Assembly (NCBI GenBank): GCA_003162425.1
Contig: PMOK01000047.1
Location: 5,229-48,563 of the forward strand
From: Bryobacterales bacterium
Lineage (GTDB): Bacteria; Acidobacteriota; Terriglobia; Bryobacterales; Bryobacteraceae
Direction: 5' to 3'
Length of the DNA stretch: 43,335 nt
Positions 32,656 to 41,457 of the stretch are shown piece by piece. Position 1 is the stretch's first letter. Every line of letters begins with the position of its first letter. The notes under the pieces were generated by a model. That model made no database searches, had not been told where the DNA came from, and saw nothing but the letters and a program-made list of their open reading frames with translations. The position numbers and the translations under genes were made by a program.

Positions 32656-33456
32656 ATGCTTTACTATCCGCAGCTCAGCAGTGGTGTCGTATCCCAATAT
32701 CCGATCAACCGGCGGACGACGTTGCGAACGATTACTAACACTCTTCCTTCCGGAGACAGCATTCGGATGAGCGATCCGGGCTCAGCCGTTGTTGGTTGGC
32801 AGCTTCAGTATTCAAATTTAACGGACGCCGAATGGACGTCGTTGGAGCAATTGTTCGAGGCGGCGGAAGGTAAGCTCACCACGTTTACATTTCTTGATCC
32901 GATGGACAATCTGCTGAATTGGAGCGAAGACTGGACCAAACCGGTTTGGACAGTCGATCCGTTGTTGCAGGTTTCCACAGCAATAGCGGATCCTCTCGGC
33001 GGAACTGGTGCAGTGCAGCTCACCAACACCGCACAAACAACGCAGCGCGTCGTTCAGAGCATCGCCGCTGCGAGCTGGTTCCAATACTGTTACAGCGTCT
33101 ATCTTCGCGCGAACGCGCCTACGACGGTTCAGATCCTATTCTCCGCAACAGGGCAGGAGTCGCTCACCCAGTTCCCGGTCGCTGCTTCCTGGACCAGAGC
33201 CGTAATTGCGGATAGCCTTTCTTTGCAGGAGGACGGCATCAGTTTTGGCTTGCAATTGCCTGCCGGCGTCAGCATCGTGGTGTTCGGAGCCCAGGTCGAG
33301 CCTCAACCTGCAGCCGGTTACTACAAGAAGACTACCGATCAGGCCGGTGTCTACCCAAGTACTCGATTCGACTCAGACTCACTTACACAGACTACTAATG
33401 CGTCTAACCAGAATTCCTGCGCCATTGGCCTGGTGAGCAATTTGGTTTCGGGCTGA
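32656..33456 (+). CDS. second distal tail-like protein with beta-sandwich domain
   Basis: 266 aa; ATG directly follows the previous TGA. Residues 1-100 resemble the preceding protein (QYPINRRTTLRTITNTLPSG, WQLQYSNLTDAEWTSLEQLFEAAEGKLTTFTFLDPMDN), which points to duplication. Residues about 105-230 form a beta sandwich of the carbohydrate-binding kind (WFQYCYSVYLRANAPTTVQILFSATG). Could bind a surface glycan. Confidence 0.65.
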   Translation: MLYYPQLSSGVVSQYPINRRTTLRTITNTLPSGDSIRMSDPGSAVVGWQLQYSNLTDAEWTSLEQLFEAAEGKLTTFTFLDPMDNLLNWSEDWTKPVWTVDPLLQVSTAIADPLGGTGAVQLTNTAQTTQRVVQSIAAASWFQYCYSVYLRANAPTTVQILFSATGQESLTQFPVAASWTRAVIADSLSLQEDGISFGLQLPAGVSIVVFGAQVEPQPAAGYYKKTTDQAGVYPSTRFDSDSLTQTTNASNQNSCAIGLVSNLVSG

Positions 33457-33503
33457 TATGCGCAAACGGCCGGCGAAGGCGATCAAAAGGAAGGTAGTGG
33501 GGA

Positions 33504-36500
33504 ATGGCGACTATTAGCAGCCTGAAGGAACTAGAAGTCCCGGGTACACCACTATTCTTGTTTGATTGTACGCTCAAGTCGGGCGACGTCGAACGGTGGA
33601 GTACTCATAATGTAACCGTGAACGGCAATTCCTATTTAGCGAGAGTCCTGAAGCACAATATCTTCCAAATCCGATCGTCTCCGGATGCAACCACGGATGC
33701 GATTTCGAAACTTTCTATTACGCTCGCGAACGCCGACTCGTTTCTGTCACCGATCGAGCAAAACATTGGTTGGAAAGGTGCTCAGCTGACCGTCACTTTT
33801 CTGTTCTTCGATCTGATCAACAATGTAGTCGCGTCAGATAGCCAGATCGTATTCCGGGGCATCGCGAATTCACCGGATCAGTCTACGGAATCGAGCTTGC
33901 GGCTGAGCTTCACGAACCGCCTGAATCTGCAACGAGTGTATCTACCCGAGATGAGTATTCAGAAGCGTTGCCCGTGGACGTTTCCGACGACCGCCGCGCA
34001 GCGCCTGGAGGCAGAGAACGGAGGAGCGCGTGGCGAATTCTCACCATTCTATCGCTGCGGGTATTCGGCGGATCAAACGGGCGGCGTGGGAAATCTCAAT
34101 AGCGGCGCGCCATACACTACCTGCGATTTCACACGAACACAGTGCCAACAACGGGGAATGTTCTCCAATGATAACGCCAACAATATTACACGCAGATTTG
34201 GCGGAATCGAATTCGTGCCTGCTTCGATCATCGTCCGCAGCTACGGAGAGAGAGTATCCCATGTTTCCATCCCCCTTCCGAATCAGGCCCTATATAACGA
34301 CTACGTACCGCTGATTTATGGAACGGGATGGTACCAGCCGCCGGTGGTTTTCGCCCGGAACGACGGAAACCTGACGCATTTTGAGGTGCTGCTGGGAGCG
34401 GGCGTAATCACCGGTGTCGTGACGGTGATTGTGAACAGCGTTGAGATCCCGGCTGGGAGCCCTGGAAAAAACATGACGGCCACGGGTTGGTACAACGTCA
34501 TCAGTCTGGGCACGAGAAACGGCAACTTCAATTCCGACTTCAGCGACTCTTCTGGAAATCCACTAGGTGATCCCTACGGAAGCATGGCCTTCATGTCGGT
34601 CGTAGTGCCGAACAACATTTCGAACGGGGCCGCCCTTCCCAGCATGCAGGTATTGGTGCAAGGTCTGCAGCTAGCGACGTTCGACAGCAACGGGAACTTC
34701 GTAGACAATGTCTTTACTAATAATCCCGCGTGGGTTCTGGTGGACGTTCTTTGCCGCAGCGGCTGGCGCCTGGGTGAGTTGGATTTACCCAGCTTCGCGG
34801 CGGCGGCGCTGGTTTGTGGCGCGCTGGTTTCCACCGTCGATCTGAACGGCAACGCCACACTAATCCCACGCTACCAATGCAATTTGATACTCACTGGCCG
34901 ACGTAGCGCGGGAGACGTAGTGCGTGGCATAAGGAACGCCTGCGCACTGTATCTGATTTTCAATTCCACGGGGCTGCTTCAACTAAAAGTGGAAGACACG
35001 TTGGCGGCACAGCAGCCGACGCAGCCCGCCAACAGCAACAGTACGGAGACTTTGAACGGCGGTTGGCCGGCATATGAGTTTGGAGACAATGCGTTCTCCG
35101 GCATATTGCGAAACGCCAATGGCGGGATTAGTCTAACGGTATCATCGCGCGACGCAGCCGATTCGCCCAATCGGTACACCGTGGAATTTCAGGACCAATT
35201 TAATCAATACCAGCAGGACAGCCTCTCGCTGGTGGATGTGAATGACGCACAGCTCTTTGGGCAGGACGTGGTGGTGTCACTGGCGGCCCTGGGATTGCCA
35301 AATCTCGATCAAGCCGTAAGAGCCACCGCCCTGCAGTTATACAAGTCGGTGGACGGCAACACCTATGTAAACTTCGACACCAGCGTAAAGGCGGTGGGAT
35401 TAGCGCCAGGCGACCTGATCACGATCACTTACTCGAAAGAAGGCTTCAACCGTCAACCGTTTCGGATCACTGAAATCTCCCCAAGCCTGAACTATCGGAC
35501 CGCGACCATCACGGCACAAATTCATAACGACGAGTGGTATGCCGCGGCTGACGCCGGAGTGGCGGGCCTGGGACGACAGCCCAATTTCGATGTTGGAGTG
35601 CCGCGCCCACTGATGGGCAGCGTTCTTGACAGCAACGGTAATCCACAGTTCGGAATCACAGCGTCGACGATTGTATCGAGCGACGGAAGTGTCTCCGTAC
35701 AGCTAACTGTAGCGTTTTCGGTGCCGGCCAAACCCACCGTGGCTAGCGTCGGAATTCCGTTGGTGGGACTCGATCCGCAGATAAGCACAACTGGAGGAAC
35801 AATAGCCGGCGCCCAGACGCTTTACTACGCGTTTAGTGCGCTGGACGCGAGTGGAGCTGAGAGCGGATTATCGTTCACGGTGGCGGCAGCTATTCCCGCG
35901 GCCACAAATACAAATCAGGTGACGCTGATCAGCCTGAGCCTGTCGTCCACCGCGACGGGCTTCAACGTCTATCGTGGAACAAACCCGAGTCAATTATTAC
36001 GAATAGCGACAAACCAGCCTGTAGCGGTCCAGTTTGTGGATTCGGGCGCTGCAGCTACACTGCAGGGACCGCCTGACTACAATTTCGATCACGCGAACTT
36101 CTACTGGCGGTTTGAACTACAACCTCCCGAGCACGCGACTATACAGTCAACGAACACTGTCGGGAACAGCACTCTGAATATGCTCGCTGGCGATTACGAC
36201 GGAGCGACAGTGCGGATTACAGCAGGAACCGGAGCGGGCCAGGAACGAACGGTGGCGTCCTACACGCCGACCACGATCACAGTCGTAACGAACTGGGATA
36301 CTGTGCCGGATTCCTCAAGCTTGTTCGCGATCGCCGACTCGACGTGGCAGTTTGGAGCGTCCAGCAGTGCATCGCCGGTTGTGTTCGTGGTTCCCAATCG
36401 CGATGGTACGACAATTGAGATATCAGGACGGGCTGCCAATGTCCTCGACGTCGAAAGTGATTTCGAACTATCGCCGCTGACCCGCTGGCAGGTTTCCGGC

Positions 36501-37424
36501 TCGGCCGGATCCGGACAGGACACTGATGTTCCAGGGCAACCCACGTTCGGGCTTTTCCCAACGGGACAGGGCACGGTTGAGATACAAGCCATCGGTTTTA
36601 CATCTCTCGACAACACGGCCCATATCAGTGCGGGAACATTGACGCTAGGTTATTGGAATGAATTAAACGGCCTTCCATCTCTCACCGTCAATACGGCCGT
36701 CGTGGTGGGTGACACTACCCTCCATTTGTCCAGCGCGGTAACGGCTCAAGTGGGGGACTTGATTCAGATCGAGTCTGAAGTCATGGTAGTCCAGCAGGCG
36801 GTTACTAACACGGCCTCGTGCTCGGTGTCGCGCGGTGCATATGGAAGTAGCGCGGCTACGCACGCGACTCAGACTCTGGTGTACCTGCTCGAGAAGTCGA
36901 CGTACATCATGCCGTTCGCGAATCAGTTCTTTGGGAGCCTGGCCAGCGGCAGCTACGCCTATCCGGTGGCCATTCCCGACGTGCGCGTGGCTACCGCTGA
37001 ATTGTTTGTCACTAACGATCGCGGAAACAGCAGCGTAGCAAAGGAGTCCTACACCGCGACAACGGACGCAGGAATTCGGACGCTCTCCGGAGGACAATTA
37101 ACGATCCAAATAGCGGGACCCCTGGCGATCCAGACCGATGCCGCGCCCCTTCTCTTGATGGACACCGCTCATTCAGTAAGAGACATCTACGCCGTGGTTA
37201 AGGAGGCGCCCACCGGCACGGCAATTACGATGCAGGTCACTCAGAACGGAACCCACTATTGCCAACTCACGATTCCAGTCAACGCCGTCATCTCGAACGA
37301 CGTCGATGGATTCGCGCTGGGTCCGTTAGCAGAGAAGGCGCAAATCGGGTTAGATATAACAGCAGTGACCCAGACGTCTGGCACAAGTCCCGGCAGTGAT
37401 CTCACCGTAACAATTCGGCTATAG
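33504..37424 (+). CDS. tail hub / tip protein with putative Fe-S cysteine set and fused FN3-like domains
   Basis: 1306 aa. Residues 1-240 resemble the hub proteins of lambda gpL/RcGTA gp13 (DUF2163) type, with Cys156, Cys185, Cys207 and Cys214 followed by RRFGG. The last two are 7 apart, the spacing of the last two cluster Cys in lambda gpL. Residues about 240-680 look like a gpJ-like central hub (WVLVDVLCRSGWRLGELDLPSFAAAALVC). From about 740 come beta modules including LYYAFSALDASGAESG...ATGFNVYRGTNPSQ. So hub and receptor-binding parts seem fused in one chain. Confidence 0.75.
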   Translation: MATISSLKELEVPGTPLFLFDCTLKSGDVERWSTHNVTVNGNSYLARVLKHNIFQIRSSPDATTDAISKLSITLANADSFLSPIEQNIGWKGAQLTVTFLFFDLINNVVASDSQIVFRGIANSPDQSTESSLRLSFTNRLNLQRVYLPEMSIQKRCPWTFPTTAAQRLEAENGGARGEFSPFYRCGYSADQTGGVGNLNSGAPYTTCDFTRTQCQQRGMFSNDNANNITRRFGGIEFVPASIIVRSYGERVSHVSIPLPNQALYNDYVPLIYGTGWYQPPVVFARNDGNLTHFEVLLGAGVITGVVTVIVNSVEIPAGSPGKNMTATGWYNVISLGTRNGNFNSDFSDSSGNPLGDPYGSMAFMSVVVPNNISNGAALPSMQVLVQGLQLATFDSNGNFVDNVFTNNPAWVLVDVLCRSGWRLGELDLPSFAAAALVCGALVSTVDLNGNATLIPRYQCNLILTGRRSAGDVVRGIRNACALYLIFNSTGLLQLKVEDTLAAQQPTQPANSNSTETLNGGWPAYEFGDNAFSGILRNANGGISLTVSSRDAADSPNRYTVEFQDQFNQYQQDSLSLVDVNDAQLFGQDVVVSLAALGLPNLDQAVRATALQLYKSVDGNTYVNFDTSVKAVGLAPGDLITITYSKEGFNRQPFRITEISPSLNYRTATITAQIHNDEWYAAADAGVAGLGRQPNFDVGVPRPLMGSVLDSNGNPQFGITASTIVSSDGSVSVQLTVAFSVPAKPTVASVGIPLVGLDPQISTTGGTIAGAQTLYYAFSALDASGAESGLSFTVAAAIPAATNTNQVTLISLSLSSTATGFNVYRGTNPSQLLRIATNQPVAVQFVDSGAAATLQGPPDYNFDHANFYWRFELQPPEHATIQSTNTVGNSTLNMLAGDYDGATVRITAGTGAGQERTVASYTPTTITVVTNWDTVPDSSSLFAIADSTWQFGASSSASPVVFVVPNRDGTTIEISGRAANVLDVESDFELSPLTRWQVSGSAGSGQDTDVPGQPTFGLFPTGQGTVEIQAIGFTSLDNTAHISAGTLTLGYWNELNGLPSLTVNTAVVVGDTTLHLSSAVTAQVGDLIQIESEVMVVQQAVTNTASCSVSRGAYGSSAATHATQTLVYLLEKSTYIMPFANQFFGSLASGSYAYPVAIPDVRVATAELFVTNDRGNSSVAKESYTATTDAGIRTLSGGQLTIQIAGPLAIQTDAAPLLLMDTAHSVRDIYAVVKEAPTGTAITMQVTQNGTHYCQLTIPVNAVISNDVDGFALGPLAEKAQIGLDITAVTQTSGTSPGSDLTVTIRL

Positions 37425-37431
37425 GGCACTC

Positions 37432-40167
37432 ATGTCTGAAACCATCGAGAAACTGACTCCCAACCGCGACTTACAGTGCTACTTCCTAGAGCCATCCGCC
37501 ATAGCCGCGTTGAGTGGAACCAGCGCCACTGGCTACAACGTGTCCGGTACATGGCGCCAGCAATATGACTGGGCGGTTATCGAGTGGAATCGCGATAATG
37601 TATTTGAGCATCCGGCATTCCGTTACTTACCCGACGGCGACCTGAGCGCACTAACACTCACTTATAACGAGACTCGACAGAACTGTATTCCTATCGATTC
37701 CACTTTGTACCCTACCGTAGACTGGCCCAACCTTCGTGTGTGGGGTGATCCCGGAACAGGAGAGCAGTTATATCGAGTTCCCCTTCTGAACTACGCCACT
37801 CCTATCGCCGGAAGCTACACACCCGCCACCGTTCAATTCACGCTCAGCGGAACGGTGACGGCGCTGGATTATGTTGGTATAGTTTTCCTTTCCGAGCACT
37901 ATCCGTATTTGATGAATGCAGGCGACACCTTAGAGGTGGCTATTCAAAATATCGTGGCGGGGGTTAAGGCCTTTTCGCCGACGATGAAAGCCACTCAGAG
38001 CGGAACAACAATCACACTTACTTATGTTGGCGCTGACCAAACTCTAGCGAACAGCACTACCGGCGCTAACGGCAACCTGATTGGTGTGTACACATATGTC
38101 TCAAACAGTATGTCTGAACAATGGGATGCCCCATGGAAGCAAATGGCAGGTGGAACTTCACCTTCTCAATGGCAGATTGTATTGCCTTTTGCAACATTGC
38201 AGGACCCGACGCTGGGCCAGATCCCGGCGAGCGCCATCCGCAAGATGCGCTGGACCTACTCAGCAGCTCTTCAACCTGGCGCGTTCGTTCGAAGTGAGTT
38301 TCAAGTAGTGGTTTCCGACTGGACGGTAAGCGGATCGAGAACGTATTCGGTGGCCGGCCCAGGCAGCCGAAGAATTGAGGATAACTCAATCGCCGTCCAG
38401 TATACCGGCACGTGGACCAGCGGCGGTGGCAATTTCTCAGGCGGTACGATTCATTCCACCAGCACTAATTCCGACAGTCTCAGTTGTTCGTACACTTCAG
38501 CCCAAACACACAGCCTCTATTTGGGGACGAGACTCGCTGACGCCGGCACATTCATTTCCGTCTCAGTGGACGGGCAAACTCCGATAAGCGTGAACTTGAA
38601 CGTGCCAACAGAGGATGTCCTGATCCGAAAACTGCTGGGGCAATACGGGCCTGGAAGTCACACCGTCGTCGCAACCCACGTTGGGACTACCGGCACTTAT
38701 TTCTATTTCGACTTTCTGGAGATAGCGATTCCCAACACAACGCTGCCCACGGAACGGGTGGAAACGAAGCTGTGCTTTGCAACAGATTGGGACACTGAGC
38801 ATTCCCTCGCGCTCGCTCCCGAGCGCACCGCATGGATGATCAATTCTCTGGGTATGCAGGCTCGCGTGAATCACTATGTAGGCGCGCTATGGTTTTATGA
38901 ACTGGTCAATCCCGCGAACGTGTACGCATCGGGGACGGTTACGCTTACAGGATCGCCTGATCCGAATCTGATAACTGAGATCATCATTGGCCGCACGGAC
39001 GAGCCTGCTTCGACCGCAAACACGATCCAACACTTGAATCTCACCGGAGATACCGTGCAAACCCTGGCGCTGGCGTTCGCGTTGGAGTTGAATCGGGGTT
39101 ACACGGCAATTCGCGCAAGTGCAAGCGGCAATCAACTCACCATTTACTCCCGGTCTCTGGGCACTGACGGCAATTTGATCACGATTGCGACCAGCGCCAA
39201 CACCACTAACCTTACCATTCAGCTCTCTGCCGCCACGTTTAGCGGCGGAGTCGACGGCACTTGGCTGACCGACTTAGAGGCCATGCCGCGTTTAAATCGC
39301 GCTGCTCGCGACTGTCAAAGCTTCTTCCAGGCGGTAAAAGGTTATGGCTTAGATGGCGTGGCGTCCTTCAGCATGGAATTGGGGAACGGCGATACATCGG
39401 TTGGTGCAGGTATCGCGCAACGGTATCCCAGCGGCGCAGCCGTGTGGCTGAATACGCCGTCGCTGCAGACCAACTTTTCGCCGACGAGTGCCAATTTCTG
39501 GCAGCAAGTCCACTTGGACATGGCCAACGTGCTGGTAGCGGCGGGCATGCAGCCTTACCTGCAATTCGGCGAGGTCCAGTGGTGGTACTTTCCCGATGAT
39601 GGCTCGGGCATGCCGTTCTACGACGCCTCCACGACCAGCACCTTCCAGGCGCAGTATGGACGTCCGCTTGCCTTGATCGCCAGCAACACGGTCGATCCCT
39701 CGACGATCCCTCAGGAAGCGGCATTTTTGCCAGGACTCATCGGAAGCTTCACAAGCCAGATCATCGCGTTCGTACGCTCCAGCATTCCCAACTGCAGGTT
39801 CGAGGTGCTCTATCCAATCGACGTAAATGACACGCCGTTGAATCGGGTAATTAACTATCCTGTCTCTGAATGGACCCCAGCTATACTAAACTGTTTGAAA
39901 ACGGAAAGCTTTGGTTACACTTACGCACGGAACCTGGATTTAAGCGCCACGTCAATAGCCGCTGGAATCCCCCTTGGTTTTCCCCCATCGCAACGAAGTC
40001 ACTTAGTGGGCATCAGCGACTCGTCAACTTCGTGGTTGAAGGAAGCGAGGATGGCACAAGCGGCCGGCTTTGAGTCGGTAGTGCTGTTTGCGTTAGACCA
40101 GTTCTGCCTGATCGGGTACCCCTTGCCATTATCCACAGGCATGCGCCGCAGCGTTCAGCTCGGATAG
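37432..40167 (+). CDS. tail-tip protein with glycoside hydrolase-like domain
   Basis: 911 aa. Residues 1-310 and about 320-440 are beta-rich (GTWTSGGGNFSGGTIHSTSTNSDS...), the second part lectin-like. Residues about 450-890 look like a TIM-barrel glycosidase: KLCFATDWDTEHSLAL, FWQQVHLDMANVLVAAGMQPYLQFGEVQWWYFPDD with Glu714 as a possible acid, and late GFESVVLFALDQFCLIGYPLP. RcGTA also has a TIM-barrel region in its tail-tip protein. Probable role: binding and cutting cell-surface sugars. Confidence 0.6.
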   Translation: MSETIEKLTPNRDLQCYFLEPSAIAALSGTSATGYNVSGTWRQQYDWAVIEWNRDNVFEHPAFRYLPDGDLSALTLTYNETRQNCIPIDSTLYPTVDWPNLRVWGDPGTGEQLYRVPLLNYATPIAGSYTPATVQFTLSGTVTALDYVGIVFLSEHYPYLMNAGDTLEVAIQNIVAGVKAFSPTMKATQSGTTITLTYVGADQTLANSTTGANGNLIGVYTYVSNSMSEQWDAPWKQMAGGTSPSQWQIVLPFATLQDPTLGQIPASAIRKMRWTYSAALQPGAFVRSEFQVVVSDWTVSGSRTYSVAGPGSRRIEDNSIAVQYTGTWTSGGGNFSGGTIHSTSTNSDSLSCSYTSAQTHSLYLGTRLADAGTFISVSVDGQTPISVNLNVPTEDVLIRKLLGQYGPGSHTVVATHVGTTGTYFYFDFLEIAIPNTTLPTERVETKLCFATDWDTEHSLALAPERTAWMINSLGMQARVNHYVGALWFYELVNPANVYASGTVTLTGSPDPNLITEIIIGRTDEPASTANTIQHLNLTGDTVQTLALAFALELNRGYTAIRASASGNQLTIYSRSLGTDGNLITIATSANTTNLTIQLSAATFSGGVDGTWLTDLEAMPRLNRAARDCQSFFQAVKGYGLDGVASFSMELGNGDTSVGAGIAQRYPSGAAVWLNTPSLQTNFSPTSANFWQQVHLDMANVLVAAGMQPYLQFGEVQWWYFPDDGSGMPFYDASTTSTFQAQYGRPLALIASNTVDPSTIPQEAAFLPGLIGSFTSQIIAFVRSSIPNCRFEVLYPIDVNDTPLNRVINYPVSEWTPAILNCLKTESFGYTYARNLDLSATSIAAGIPLGFPPSQRSHLVGISDSSTSWLKEARMAQAAGFESVVLFALDQFCLIGYPLPLSTGMRRSVQLG

Positions 40168-40206
40168 AAGGGCCGTGCCACTGCGGTACAGTGAGATCTG
40201 TCACCC

Positions 40207-41457
40207 GTGATTGCCGTCCAAAACGTCTCCAAGCTCTATCATCTCTATCGACACCCATTTGATCGGGTGCTGGGCAGCTTTGCGCTCGGCAATAGGCAGA
40301 GCGCGGAGTTCTGGGCGCTCCGGAATATCAATTTGCGCGTAGAAAAGGGCGAAGTGTTCGCTATTGTCGGTCCCAATGGCTCCGGCAAGAGTACCTTGCT
40401 CCAGATCATCAGTGGAATTTTGCAGCCAACCAGTGGCCGTGTTCTCTGCTCGGGACGCGTCGCGGCGCTGCTGGAGTTGGGCGCCGGTTTTAATCCCGAG
40501 TTTAGCGGACGCGATAACGTCTATCTGAACGGAGAGATCATGGGTCTTTCGCGGAAGGAGATGGATCGCGCATTTCCGCGAATCGAAGCGTTCGCTGAGA
40601 TTGGCAAATTCATCGATCGGCCGGTGAAGGAGTACTCTACCGGCATGTATGTGCGTTTGGCTTTCTCTACCGCGATTCACGTCGATCCTGAAATTCTAGT
40701 AGTCGACGAAGCGCTGGCGGTTGGCGATGCGATCTTCGCCAGCCGATGCATCCAGAAATTTGAGGAACTGCGGCAAAGAAAAGTAACCGTGCTGCTTGTC
40801 TCGCACGATCTCGGCCTGGTGAAGCGGCTGTCGGACCGTGCCGCGTTCATGCTAGAGGGACGAGTGGTAATGCAAGGCTCGCCGAAGGACGCCGTGAACC
40901 AGTATGTCGGTTTTGTCCTGGACCGAGAGCGGGGCGACAAAAAAGACGACAGGCCCACGGCGGAAATCGTCAACAAAAGCAGCTTCCGCCATGGCGACGG
41001 TGCAAGTCACATTGTGGATGCGCGAATGCTGAATAAGTTGGAACAGACGTGCCGGGCATTTAAACCCGGCGAGACCGTTGTCATTCGAGTGCGCGCCACT
41101 TTTCAGAAAGCCGTATCGAATCCAGTCGTAGGCATTCTAATTCGCAATCGCATTGGAATGGACGTGTTTGGAACTAACACACGCCTGGAGCGCGTCGAGT
41201 TGGGGCAATTTGAACCTGGCGAGTCGCTTGAAGTGGATTTCGAGATCGATTGCTTGCTTGCCCGCCAAGAGTATACACTGACCGTTGCGACTCAATACTG
41301 GAATGGGCTCAGCCAGGACTGGCTGGATGACGTTCTGGACTTCCGGGTGGTGGATACGAAAGACGTGGCCGGCGTGCTGAACCTGAATACGCGCGTGCGT
41401 CATCGGAAGTTTGCCGCGCTACCTGACTCCCAGGGAAGTGGCGTCCGCCCGTCATGA
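40207..41457 (+). CDS. Wzt-type polysaccharide ABC exporter ATPase
   Basis: 416 aa from GTG 40207. Walker A GPNGSGKST (about 55), signature YSTGM (about 143; the form found in O-antigen/teichoic acid exporters), Walker B ILVVDEALAVGD (about 163), and a C-terminal Wzt domain from about 265 (RAFKPGETVVIRVRATF...LTVATQYWNG), which in Wzt binds the end of the glycan. The partner permease (Wzm) is not next to it. It follows the phage cassette by 39 nt on the same strand; no glycosyltransferases are in view. Confidence 0.9.
   Translation: MIAVQNVSKLYHLYRHPFDRVLGSFALGNRQSAEFWALRNINLRVEKGEVFAIVGPNGSGKSTLLQIISGILQPTSGRVLCSGRVAALLELGAGFNPEFSGRDNVYLNGEIMGLSRKEMDRAFPRIEAFAEIGKFIDRPVKEYSTGMYVRLAFSTAIHVDPEILVVDEALAVGDAIFASRCIQKFEELRQRKVTVLLVSHDLGLVKRLSDRAAFMLEGRVVMQGSPKDAVNQYVGFVLDRERGDKKDDRPTAEIVNKSSFRHGDGASHIVDARMLNKLEQTCRAFKPGETVVIRVRATFQKAVSNPVVGILIRNRIGMDVFGTNTRLERVELGQFEPGESLEVDFEIDCLLARQEYTLTVATQYWNGLSQDWLDDVLDFRVVDTKDVAGVLNLNTRVRHRKFAALPDSQGSGVRPS

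Noticed and set aside
23262..40206. Attachment-site direct repeats around the phage cassette
   Set aside because: I compared the gaps at 23262-23428 and 40168-40206 by eye and found no shared stretch worth reporting; no tRNA gene is nearby.
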